NCBI RefSeq assembly: GCF_900115055.1
Contig: NZ_FOVD01000002.1
Location: forward strand, 124,001 to 188,000
DNA: 64,000 nt
From: Chryseobacterium oleae
Lineage (GTDB): Bacteria; Bacteroidota; Bacteroidia; Flavobacteriales; Weeksellaceae
Reading direction: 5' to 3'
This document shows positions 31,783 through 40,085 of the stretch, in pieces. Within the stretch, counting starts at the first letter, position 1. Each line of letters begins with the position of its first letter. The notes beneath the pieces were generated by a model. The model saw only the letters and a list, made by a program, of their open reading frames with translations, did not search any database and was not told the origin of the DNA. The position numbers and the translations under genes were made by a program.

Positions 31783-34182
31783 ATGAAAAATAAATTTCCT
31801 CTAGCAGCATATTACATAGGATTATCGGTATTGATAACGAGTTGTCAGGTGAAGCTGCCTTCTAAAAGAACGCCGGAACCATCAAAATACGGACAGGTAG
31901 ACAATTCTCCGGTAGTGAACGGATACCCGAAAAAAGCCACTCCATGGATCGTTATTTCAGACCGATCTAGAAATACGGCCTATCTCGATAAAAGTGACGA
32001 AAAGTCTTACAAAGAAGTGAAGTTCCTGGAGCCTTTAATGGTTCTGAAAAATAGAGACGGAATGGTAAAAGTAGCGGAATATGTTCCGGATGCTTTAATG
32101 AAAAAAGTTTCGTCTAAATCTATTAAAACCTACGGCTGGATCCCGGAATCTGAACTCCTTTTATGGAACAGTTCTTTAAAAAGCGAAAAGACCGGATATC
32201 CGGTAAGGGTAGCCGTAGTTCCGAATAACAGCGAAGTTATCCGAAGCGCGGAAAGATATTACAAGAATGACTCTATCATGGTGTTCAACTCACCAAGTCT
32301 TATAGAGACAGCCAATGTGAAAATTCCAAACGGACAGATGGTATACGTCTACAAACAGGCGGAAAATAATAAACGTTTTCTGGTAGGTAAAAGACCTTCC
32401 ATTGATATGGACAGCATCAGCACCGGTCTTTACGGATGGGTAGATGCCAATGTGATCTCTGCCTGGGGTGAGCGTTCTGCAGTGAAAATTAAAAATGACA
32501 CCAAAGTGACAGAGTCTTCCTTAGGAATCCATGAAGGATATCCGGGGGCTGCAGATTCTGACAGCAGAACAGCTATTCTTCTGACGGATACCCACAAAAG
32601 AACGCCTCTTGAAAACATTTATCCGGTAAATCTTGCTTTAAATGAAGCTCCGACACCGGATTCCAAAACAAAATATTTTACCAACATCCTGGACTACAGC
32701 AAGAACTATATTTTCAATGTGCTGGGTGAGGAAATTCGTTTTGACCGTTACAGAGAGATCACGGAAAGAGATAAAAATATCAACATCGTTTTTGCGTTGG
32801 ATGTAAGTGCTCCTAATACGCCTTATGCACCTATCGTAAAATCCCTGCTTCAGGATCTGCAGCTTAGATTTGAAAAGCCTTCTTATTTCAACGATGTCAA
32901 ATATGGGGTTGTTTTGTATAAAAATAATCCATGTGGAGAAAATGTTCTGGTTTCCAGTTTAAACAGGGATTACAGTAAAATCACCACATTCATTACAGAC
33001 AGAACCAATGAAATGAATTGTGCAAGCAATAGCGGATATCAGCCGGTAGGAGAAGCGCTTACTGCCGCTGGAAACCTGCTTTCAAACGTTCCGGATGAAA
33101 CCAATATTGTAGTCACTGTAGGTACTTCTGCCAACCAGAGTGGAAATATGTACAGCGTAATCAGTTCTCTTACACAGGCTCAGGCCAGACTGATCATGTT
33201 CCAGACCAGCGCAAGATCAGCGGATACGTACAATGATTTTGTATTGATGGCTGAGAATGTCGTGACTAACACCGCAAAAAATATTGCTGAACTTAAAAAA
33301 CAAAAGATCATCAACCAAAACGATGTTCTTACTAAAAATAACTTTAGCCTTGTAGAAGGTGACGCCGGATTCTTCTCTCTTGATTATCCAAAACAGAGTA
33401 TGTCTCAGGGATTTGTAATTTTCCCTAAAAAAGGTGATGTTGCAACACCTGGTTACCTGAAAAAATCGGTAGACAGCCTTATTGCACAGGTTACTCTGGA
33501 CAATCAGACGATTGACAAATCACTTAATGAATATTTCCATTCTTCCGTAGGAGCGGGAAGAACAGATGTAGACCTGAAGTACAAATATCTGTTCCCTGGT
33601 CTTACCAATCCGGTTTCTGCAGGAATTGCAGCACAGCTGATCAATTATGGAAATCCTTTCCTGGTAAAAGGATATATTCCTAAAGATTTGAAAGATTACA
33701 AACCGGCTATTGAAAAAGGAATTCTTATCTCTGAAACGGAATATGATAACCTAAAAAATTTCTACACGGAAGTTTATCTTAAGACACAACCTGAAAGAGC
33801 TGATTTTAGCCAGTCTGCAGCTATCAATGAGTACATCAGAATCCTTAAAAAGTATAATCCTACCTTGAAATTCCTGGATAAATCTGAACTGTATGAAAAG
33901 CCAATGTCTTACGCCGTAGGATTAAGCACAGGTTTTGATAACTCCGAAGACGAACTGATGTCCAAATACAAGCTTAAGGGCTGGAAGAAATCTAAAATCG
34001 TTTTAAAAGAAACGGTAAGAAAGTATTTCAAGGATTATAAATTACTGGCAGAGAGAATGCTTTCCCACAGAAACAATCCTGCAGTGAAAATCCAGCAAAA
34101 CGGACAGACGTTCTATTGGCTAAACGAATACTTTATGCCAACCACTCAGATTATTGAAGAGCCGGAATACACAAAGCATTAA
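31783..34182 (+). CDS. tssR: TssR-type T6SS lipoprotein with von Willebrand A-like domain
   Basis: This 799-residue lipoprotein (IGLSVLITSCQVKLPSK lipobox) is the large Bacteroidota-specific T6SS envelope component. The N-terminal half contains beta-rich SH3-like segments (TPWIVISDRSRNTAYLDKS, PDALMKKVSSKSIKTYGWIP). A von Willebrand A-like domain starts near residue 330 (NIVFALDVSAPNTPYAPIVK) and includes GYQPVGEALTAAGNLLSNVP. The C-terminal part of about 300 residues is of unknown fold. It is likely anchored in the outer membrane and would take the place of the TssJ-type lipoprotein of proteobacterial systems. It is last in the operon. Confidence 0.85.
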   Translation: MKNKFPLAAYYIGLSVLITSCQVKLPSKRTPEPSKYGQVDNSPVVNGYPKKATPWIVISDRSRNTAYLDKSDEKSYKEVKFLEPLMVLKNRDGMVKVAEYVPDALMKKVSSKSIKTYGWIPESELLLWNSSLKSEKTGYPVRVAVVPNNSEVIRSAERYYKNDSIMVFNSPSLIETANVKIPNGQMVYVYKQAENNKRFLVGKRPSIDMDSISTGLYGWVDANVISAWGERSAVKIKNDTKVTESSLGIHEGYPGAADSDSRTAILLTDTHKRTPLENIYPVNLALNEAPTPDSKTKYFTNILDYSKNYIFNVLGEEIRFDRYREITERDKNINIVFALDVSAPNTPYAPIVKSLLQDLQLRFEKPSYFNDVKYGVVLYKNNPCGENVLVSSLNRDYSKITTFITDRTNEMNCASNSGYQPVGEALTAAGNLLSNVPDETNIVVTVGTSANQSGNMYSVISSLTQAQARLIMFQTSARSADTYNDFVLMAENVVTNTAKNIAELKKQKIINQNDVLTKNNFSLVEGDAGFFSLDYPKQSMSQGFVIFPKKGDVATPGYLKKSVDSLIAQVTLDNQTIDKSLNEYFHSSVGAGRTDVDLKYKYLFPGLTNPVSAGIAAQLINYGNPFLVKGYIPKDLKDYKPAIEKGILISETEYDNLKNFYTEVYLKTQPERADFSQSAAINEYIRILKKYNPTLKFLDKSELYEKPMSYAVGLSTGFDNSEDELMSKYKLKGWKKSKIVLKETVRKYFKDYKLLAERMLSHRNNPAVKIQQNGQTFYWLNEYFMPTTQIIEEPEYTKH

Positions 34183-34205
34183 TCAATCACTAATTTGATA
34201 CTATG

Positions 34206-34235
34206 AAAAGCAGGAGTTTTACTTCTGCTTTTTTG
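34206..34235 (+). terminator. Terminator after tssR
   Basis: AAAAGCAG pairs with CTGCTTTT across GAGTTTTACTT, then a T run. Confidence 0.7.
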
Positions 34236-34244
34236 TTTGTGAGA

Positions 34245-34640
34245 AAGGGATAGAGTTAAGATTTAAGAAACAAGACTTTAGATGGCAGACATCAGATTTC
34301 AGACATGAAACTTTTAAAGGTTGAAATTGAGGGGGAAAGTGTCAATGGTGAATTTGCTTCGCAAGTGAATAGTGAATTTAAGAACCAAGAACCAAGAACC
34401 AAGAGACAAGATTTTAGATGCCGGACATCAGATGTTTTTCGGGATACGAGTTTCGGGATTTGAACCAGCAACTGTCAACGAGCAACTTATTTTCTCTCAA
34501 ATCCTCAAACTCTCCGACACCCAAACCCGTTCCCAATACTAATAATCCAAAAAAAATATTAAACACTAAAGATATTTGATCCTTCATCCCGGTATCTCCA
34601 AACCTCGTATCTTGTCTTCCCAAACCCTACCTATTTCTCA
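34245..34640. repeat. Mosaic intergenic repeat block
   Basis: This block repeats the words of the other mosaic loci: CAGACATCAGATTTCAGACA, CTTCGCAAGTGAATAGTGAA, AGAACCAAGAACCAAGA, TTTCGGGATACGAGTTTCG, CAACTGTCAACGAGCAAC and CAAATCCTCAAACTCTCCG. It separates tssR from tssD1. Together with the promoter to its right it fills the 696-bp gap. A 69-codon minus-strand frame inside has no domain and is made of repeat words. Confidence 0.75.
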
Positions 34641-34732
34641 ATTAAGTGTAAAATGTCCTTGTTTTCACTGAAATACAGATACTTGGAAAGTGGCTTCCAG
34701 TAATGATTTGGAAATATTCTTAAATCCATAGT

Positions 34733-34824
34733 CGTAGAATTACTACAAGAAATCGTAGAACTACTACAAAATATGAGATTTCTGTTCAAATCCTTTTAGA
34801 ATCAGAATAAGGGTTCTATATTTG
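34733..34824 (+). promoter_or_regulatory. tssD1 promoter with double GTAGnnnnnCTAC dyad
   Basis: Dyads at 34733-34746 (CGTAGAATTACTAC) and 34754-34767 (CGTAGAACTACTAC) are 21 bp apart start to start. The -7 box TATATTTG starts at 34817, 63 bp after the start of the second dyad. TTTT at 34794-34797, 19 bp upstream of the -7 box, is in the -33 place. The same layout precedes tssD2 and tssD3. Confidence 0.85.
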
Positions 34825-34878
34825 TTAAACAATCACACCACATCACAAAATATTAATATTGTTTAAAATTTACCTATC

Positions 34879-35283
34879 ATGGCGGGAAATTCAAGAGGAA
34901 TCTTAAAATTCAATGGCGGAGAAGGGCAGAAATTATTGAAACTGAATTACAGTGTATCCAGATCTACAGACGTCTCAGGACGTGTAGCATCGGACCCTTC
35001 CAATGCACAGATTAAAATTACAATGGAAGCTACTGAGAAATCGGATATTCTGGAAAGTCTGCTGAACGGAAAGTACAAGCCTACCGTTGGAGAAGTAACT
35101 TTTAACAAGTCTCATGAAGAAGGAACACTGATCACTCTGAACTGGAAAAACGGATACGTAGTCCAGCATCAGGTAAGTTTCGATGCGATAGACGAAAACA
35201 GCATGCTGATCAGTTTCGTTGTGAGCGCAGAAACTATTGACTACGGCAACTCCGAATTTAACGGATTATGGCCATCTAATTAA
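34879..35283 (+). CDS. tssD: T6SS tube protein TssD (Hcp-like), copy 1
   Basis: This 134-residue protein is the subtype-iii Hcp: opening MAGNSRGILKFNGGE, then YSVSRSTDVSGRVASDPSNA and the conserved ESLLNGKYKPT and VTFNKSHEEGT segments. Hexameric rings form the tube propelled by sheath contraction. It differs from the other two copies at about 20 positions, including the end (IDYGNSEFNGLWPSN), so it may carry a different cargo or pair with another spike. It is a single gene with its own promoter and terminator. Confidence 0.92.
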   Translation: MAGNSRGILKFNGGEGQKLLKLNYSVSRSTDVSGRVASDPSNAQIKITMEATEKSDILESLLNGKYKPTVGEVTFNKSHEEGTLITLNWKNGYVVQHQVSFDAIDENSMLISFVVSAETIDYGNSEFNGLWPSN

Positions 35284-35312
35284 GACACACTATTACACAT
35301 CAACATTCATAG

Positions 35313-35345
35313 AAAAAGACTGTCCCTTAAAAGGCAGTCTTTTTT
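35313..35345 (+). terminator. Terminator after tssD1
   Basis: AAAAAGACTG pairs with CAGTCTTTTT, followed by more T. The stem is perfect over 10 bp. Confidence 0.75.
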
Positions 35346-35608
35346 GCCTAAAATGCTTTAGATGATGTTTTTACGAAACAGAAATAGATAATCCTGAGAT
35401 GATTCCATATAGAAAAATGGTAAGCTCAAATAAAAACATAACCAAAAACTTATTACTTCTCTAATCAAAGAATTAACTATCTTTAACCCTACCTACATTT
35501 TGTATAAAAAAGATATATTTGTACCAATGTATCTTTTCACAGATAACACCAAATCATCTGATAAAAACTAAAAAGAACACAGACATATTAATATTAGAAA
35601 AATTATAA
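35346..35608 (+). promoter_or_regulatory. Leader region of tssH
   Basis: A TATATTTG box at 35514-35521 lies 87 bp before the ATG; no clear -33 element stands at the right distance. The tssD double dyad is absent. The rest of the stretch is AT-rich without repeats. Confidence 0.35.
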
Positions 35609-38107
35609 ATGGGAGTACTAGTAACCAACGAAACAGTAAAGCAGCTATTTCATATTGCTCAGTCGATAGCGAAGGAAAATTATAATGCAACCTATGGTGG
35701 GCCACATATTTTACAGGCCTTGATGCATAAAGATATCGGCCTTAATGAATTCCTGAAAAGTATTGATAAAGATCCCGGCTATTTTTATGAGTGGGCAGAT
35801 GTCCGCATTGAAGACTATCCAAAAACAGCCCATCTTCCGGATGAGGTACGTGCGGATGAAGCTGTAGATACACTAACTGAAGAAGCAGACGATATCCGTC
35901 TGAAACTGGGACTGGATGAGATTACCCCGATCTGTATCCTTACCGCTATTGTAAAACCTCAGGTTGTTTTCTCGCTGCAGCAGCTGAAATCACTTCCGTT
36001 GAGAGAACATGAAATTTTCAATTTATATAGAAAAGATACCCCTTTCGCTGTATCGGAAGATGGTGATTTTGCTTCCCTTTTTTCCAACGGATCAGATTTC
36101 ACAGATTCATCATTTCCTTCTATTAAAAGCTATTGTGTAGACAGAACAGCACAGGCCAGAAAAGGAGATCTGGAAAATATCATAGGAAGAGACAAAGAAC
36201 TTAGGATGCTTGTAGAGATCCTTTGCAGAAGAAGCAAACCGAATGTCATCATCATCGGTGAACCGGGTGTCGGAAAAACAGCCCTGGTAGAAGGTTTTGC
36301 TACAGAAATTACCAAAGGAAATGTTCCCGAAATGCTTAAAAATGCAACTCTTCTGGAACTGGACACTGGAGCATTACTAGCCGGAACTTCTTACAAAGGC
36401 GAAATTGAAGACCGCCTGAAAAAAGTCATCAATGAATGCAAGAAAATTGAAAAAGCAGTTCTTTTCATCGACGAAATTCATACCCTTTTAGATCCGAAAG
36501 GAAGCATCGGAAACGTAGCTAATCTTCTTAAACCTGAACTGGCAAGAGGCGAGATTACCGTAATCGGAGCTACCACTCAGGAAGAATACAGAAAAATCAT
36601 CGAGCCGGAGCAGGCTTTCAACCGTCGTTTTGAAGTGTTGACTGTCAATGAACCAGATGAGCAGACTTGTGTGAAAATGATTGACGTTCTTCTTGACGGC
36701 TATAAAAAACACCACGGCATCGAAGTGGAAAAAACTTCTATTCCTGAATGTGTACGTTTAGCAAAAAGATATGCAAAAGGTAAAAAACTGCCGGATGCTG
36801 CTATCGACCTTTTAGACAGAACCATGGCTGCAATCAAAATGCTGGATGAACTTTCAGAAAAAGAGCTCGCAAGCTGGAAAGAAACCTATGAAACCATTTT
36901 AAAAGAAGAATTTACCGACACCAAGGATCAGGCTAATGAACTGATCTGGAACTATAATCTTCTGAGAGACAAAATAAGTCCGATTCTTTGGGGATCATTA
37001 AGCGAACAGCCGGTTATCGACAATTCTATGCCGGTGGATCAGATCCATAAAATCATTGATGATACTTATGCAGAGCTTTTAGAGCATGCTGCTAAAAAAA
37101 GAGAAAAAGTAGACCGTCTGGAACTGGCAGCAGTGATGGCGGCAAAAACAAATATTCCGATCGGGAAAATTCAGGCGCAGGAAAAAGAAAAGCTTCTGAA
37201 CATGGAATCTATGCTACTGAATAGAGTGGTAGGGCAGGATCATGCCTTAAAAATTCTTTCAGATGCCATTGTTGAAAACCGAAGTGGATTGAACAAGCCG
37301 GGACAGCCTATCGGATCATTCTTCCTTCTGGGACCTACCGGAACCGGAAAAACCGAGTTGGCTAAATCCATGGCAGAGCTTCTTTTCAATGATGAGAAAG
37401 CAATGGTGCGTTTTGATATGTCCGAATTTAAAGAAGAGCATTCCGCTGCCTTACTGTACGGAGCGCCTCCGGGATATGTAGGATATGAAGAAGGAGGGAT
37501 GTTGGTGAATAAAATCAGACAGCAGCCGTATACCGTTGTTTTATTTGATGAAATTGAAAAAGCCCACCATTCCGTTTTTGATGTATTCTTACAGATCATG
37601 GATGAAGGAAAAGTACATGATAAACTTGGAAAAGAAGGAGATTTCAGTAATGCCATTATATTATTTACTTCAAATATCGGAAGCGAAGAAATCGTAAAGC
37701 AGTTTGAAGAAGGAAAAGTTCCGGAATCATCCTCACTGATGCAGATCATGTCCAATTCAGGAAGGTTCAGACCGGAGTTTTTAGCCAGGATTACAGAGAT
37801 TATTCCTTTTGCACCAATTACAGAATCCATTGCAGAAAGAATCTTCAATATCCAGCTTAAATCCCTTCATACTTCATTAACAAGACTAGGAATGGCCTTG
37901 AAAATCTCAGACGAAGCAGTGAAAAACCTTGCGTTAGGAGGATTCAGCAGCAAGTACGGAGCAAGACAGATCTCAGGAGTGATCCGCGCCCAGCTGGCAA
38001 GACCTATTTCTAAAATGATCGTAAGAGAAGAAGTGAAATCCGGGCAGACCATTCATGTAGACTGGAATAGTGAAGAAGATAAACTGAGCTGGAAAGTAGA
38101 AGATTAA
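35609..38107 (+). CDS. tssH: T6SS ATPase TssH (ClpV)
   Basis: This 832-residue Clp/Hsp100-type protein has a double-Clp N domain (residues 1-150), and AAA+ domain 1 with Walker A GEPGVGKTAL near residue 217 and Walker B VLFIDEIHTLL near 286. A middle region follows, and then AAA+ domain 2 with Walker A GPTGTGKTEL near 575 and Walker B VVLFDEIEKAH near 645. A ClpV-type C-terminal domain ends it. ClpV disassembles the contracted sheath for reuse. A ClpB chaperone is the alternative, but the T6SS neighbours and a short middle domain favour TssH. The lytic transglycosylase gene starts 70 bp downstream. Confidence 0.9.
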   Translation: MGVLVTNETVKQLFHIAQSIAKENYNATYGGPHILQALMHKDIGLNEFLKSIDKDPGYFYEWADVRIEDYPKTAHLPDEVRADEAVDTLTEEADDIRLKLGLDEITPICILTAIVKPQVVFSLQQLKSLPLREHEIFNLYRKDTPFAVSEDGDFASLFSNGSDFTDSSFPSIKSYCVDRTAQARKGDLENIIGRDKELRMLVEILCRRSKPNVIIIGEPGVGKTALVEGFATEITKGNVPEMLKNATLLELDTGALLAGTSYKGEIEDRLKKVINECKKIEKAVLFIDEIHTLLDPKGSIGNVANLLKPELARGEITVIGATTQEEYRKIIEPEQAFNRRFEVLTVNEPDEQTCVKMIDVLLDGYKKHHGIEVEKTSIPECVRLAKRYAKGKKLPDAAIDLLDRTMAAIKMLDELSEKELASWKETYETILKEEFTDTKDQANELIWNYNLLRDKISPILWGSLSEQPVIDNSMPVDQIHKIIDDTYAELLEHAAKKREKVDRLELAAVMAAKTNIPIGKIQAQEKEKLLNMESMLLNRVVGQDHALKILSDAIVENRSGLNKPGQPIGSFFLLGPTGTGKTELAKSMAELLFNDEKAMVRFDMSEFKEEHSAALLYGAPPGYVGYEEGGMLVNKIRQQPYTVVLFDEIEKAHHSVFDVFLQIMDEGKVHDKLGKEGDFSNAIILFTSNIGSEEIVKQFEEGKVPESSSLMQIMSNSGRFRPEFLARITEIIPFAPITESIAERIFNIQLKSLHTSLTRLGMALKISDEAVKNLALGGFSSKYGARQISGVIRAQLARPISKMIVREEVKSGQTIHVDWNSEEDKLSWKVED

Positions 38108-38177
38108 CCATAACATGGAAAGCTGCTCGGTTGATAAACTGATCAGCTTTCTTTATGATAACCATTAAGGAATTAAA

Positions 38178-39047
38178 ATGAAAACTGTATTTAAAAATAT
38201 CATTACAGGACTGATGCTCGCAGGGACTTTTGTCATGGTGAACGGACAGTTTCTTGCCGCCTCCGATACATCGGAAGCCAGCGTGAGAAAATATAAAAAT
38301 ATCATCAATGGCAATAAGGAAGTCGTTGAGTTCATCGAACATGCATTGGTAGAAAAGGGTGTACCGAAACACTTGAGAAATCTGGCTTTAATTGAGTCCC
38401 ATTTTAACAGGAATATCACATCGGGAGCCGGAGCAGTGGGAATGTGGCAGTTTATGAGTGCGCATGCCAACCAGTACGGTCTTACAGAGCAGGAACGTAC
38501 GGATGTATATAAAAGTACCAAGACCGCCGCGATTTCTCTGGCGAATCTTTATAAAAAATACGGTGACTGGATCACGGTTGTAGCCGCTTATAACTGCGGC
38601 GAAGGAAATATTGCCAAGGCTATGCAGGCTGCAGGCTCTACACAGTATCATATTTTTTCCCAATATCTTCCGGGAGAAACCATCAATCATGTAAAAAAAT
38701 ACCTGAATGCATGCTATGCAACCGGTGAGTTGGAAAGTGTTTTAAACAATTATAATTCTTCCCGACTGAATAAAGTTTTCTTTACAGAAGCGGGAGGAAA
38801 TAAAAACAACGGAGTGTCTCTTCAGGAAACCGAAATCAATGCAGGATTTAATCTGGATGTGATTGCTCATGAACTGAATGTACAATTGAATGAAATTCTT
38901 GCCTGGAACCCGGGAATTGTGGAAGAACTTCAGAAAAAAGGGGAAAGTCCGCTTTATCTTCCTACCGATCTTATGCCGGATTTTCTTCTGAAAAAAAATA
39001 AAATTCTTTTCCGTTCTATAAAAGAAGGGGGACGTGCTCAGCAATAA
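38178..39047 (+). CDS. Exported lytic transglycosylase (SLT domain, MltD-like) in the T6SS locus
   Basis: This 289-residue protein has a signal peptide (residues 1-25, ending VNGQF). The SLT/lysozyme-like domain has the catalytic Glu in LRNLALIESHFN, the GAGAVGMWQFM turn and VVAAYNCGEGNIAKAMQ. The region after residue 200 (ETEINAGFNLDVIAHELNVQ, LAWNPGIVEEL) looks like a LysM-like or related binding part. It cleaves peptidoglycan glycan strands with formation of 1,6-anhydro-MurNAc. Its place between tssH and tssD2 suggests it opens the wall for the secretion complex; a secreted antibacterial effector is less likely because it has a Sec signal. Confidence 0.87.
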   Translation: MKTVFKNIITGLMLAGTFVMVNGQFLAASDTSEASVRKYKNIINGNKEVVEFIEHALVEKGVPKHLRNLALIESHFNRNITSGAGAVGMWQFMSAHANQYGLTEQERTDVYKSTKTAAISLANLYKKYGDWITVVAAYNCGEGNIAKAMQAAGSTQYHIFSQYLPGETINHVKKYLNACYATGELESVLNNYNSSRLNKVFFTEAGGNKNNGVSLQETEINAGFNLDVIAHELNVQLNEILAWNPGIVEELQKKGESPLYLPTDLMPDFLLKKNKILFRSIKEGGRAQQ

Positions 39048-39073
39048 GTTCTACTGCTGTAGAAAAATATAAT

Positions 39074-39100
39074 AACCGTCTTTTTAATGGCGGTTTTTTT
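39074..39100 (+). terminator. Terminator after the transglycosylase gene
   Basis: AACCGTC pairs with GGCGGTT (one G-T pair) over an 8-nt loop, followed by a run of Ts. Confidence 0.65.
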
Positions 39101-39298
39101 ATGCCTGATATTGTTTTATTTAACCGTGTGAAAGTTCAAAATCTTGACATGGTTAAAGGCTATAAATTGTCTTTAATTTGTCTTAAAAATTCTTAATATT
39201 TCTCCTTTAAGTGTAAAAAAATAATCAAATTTTGTTTTTGATATCGATTTTAATTACTTTTAAATCAGTTGTTTGTGTGTCTTGTTTAAATCTATTGT

Positions 39299-39390
39299 CG
39301 TAGAATTACTACATCAAATCGTAGAATTACTACAAAATTTTAAATTTATATTCAAAAGTTTTTTTTTCAAAATAGGTCGTTATATATTTG
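39299..39390 (+). promoter_or_regulatory. tssD2 promoter with double GTAGnnnnnCTAC dyad
   Basis: CGTAGAATTACTAC occurs at 39299-39312 and 39320-39333, again 21 bp apart. TATATTTG starts at 39383, again 63 bp from the second dyad. A long T run covers the -33 place. Together with the terminator it accounts for the 396-bp gap. Confidence 0.87.
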
Positions 39391-39443
39391 CTCTGTAATC
39401 AATCACCAAATCACAAAATATTAACAGTTAAAATTTACAAATC

Positions 39444-39854
39444 ATGGCAGCAAATTCAAGAGGAATCTTAAAATTCAACGGAGGAGAAGAGCAAAAATTA
39501 TTAAAGCTTAACTACAGCGTTTCCAGATCTACAGATGTATCAGGACGTGTAGCATCAGATCCTTCAAACGCACTGATCAAAGTAACAGTAGAAGCTACTG
39601 AAAAATCTGACATCCTAGAAAGTTTATTGAACGGAAAGTACAAGCCTACAACAGGTGAAGTAACTTTCAACAAGTCTCATGAAGAAGGTACCCTGACTAC
39701 TCTGAAGTGGGAAAACGGATACGTAATTCAGCACGAAGTAGACTTCGATGCAGTAGACGAAAACAGTATGCTGATCAGTTTCGTAATCAGTGCTGAGGTT
39801 ATTACACTTGGTAACTCTGAGTACAGAGGAATGTGGCCTTCATCCGGTCATTAA
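39444..39854 (+). CDS. tssD: T6SS tube protein TssD (Hcp-like), copy 2
   Basis: This 136-residue protein is nearly identical to copy 3 (differences include EEQ/EGQ, PTTGE/PTKGE, LKWEN/LNWEN and the last four or five residues) and less similar to copy 1. It carries the same VSRSTDVSGRVASDPSNA and NGKYKPT segments. Being directly upstream of vgrG, it probably supplies the tube for this VgrG and its cargo. The DNA identity to copy 3, including the leader, suggests recent duplication or gene conversion. Confidence 0.92.
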   Translation: MAANSRGILKFNGGEEQKLLKLNYSVSRSTDVSGRVASDPSNALIKVTVEATEKSDILESLLNGKYKPTTGEVTFNKSHEEGTLTTLKWENGYVIQHEVDFDAVDENSMLISFVISAEVITLGNSEYRGMWPSSGH

Positions 39855-39971
39855 TTTGAACAATCATCTTAGTAAAAATAAATTGGTGCAGGATAGTGTA
39901 TTCGTAAGAATATGCTATTCTGTTTTTGCCGTTTTTGGAACATTATACCCGAAAGACTGATCCTGACGAAG

Positions 39972-40002
39972 TTCTTATATCAGAAGTCAATTCATATAAG
40001 AA
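39972..40002. repeat. 9-bp inverted repeat in the vgrG leader
   Basis: TTCTTATAT and ATATAAGAA are perfect complements across 13 bp, 84 bp before the vgrG start. No T run follows, so it is more likely a structured leader or binding site than a terminator. Confidence 0.45.
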
Positions 40003-40085
40003 TGGAGAAACTGCCTTCCAGTGCTGTATGCTTCCGGAAGTTATTCAAAATTACTATATAGTTTAAGCAAAAAAAAACACACATT

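Noticed and set aside
34414-34623. 69-codon minus-strand frame as a gene
   Set aside because: It consists of mosaic repeat words and has no domain or homolog known to me.
35609-38107. ClpB disaggregase instead of TssH
   Set aside because: The gene is flanked by T6SS genes, and the middle region is shorter than the long coiled-coil of ClpB; still worth a profile check.
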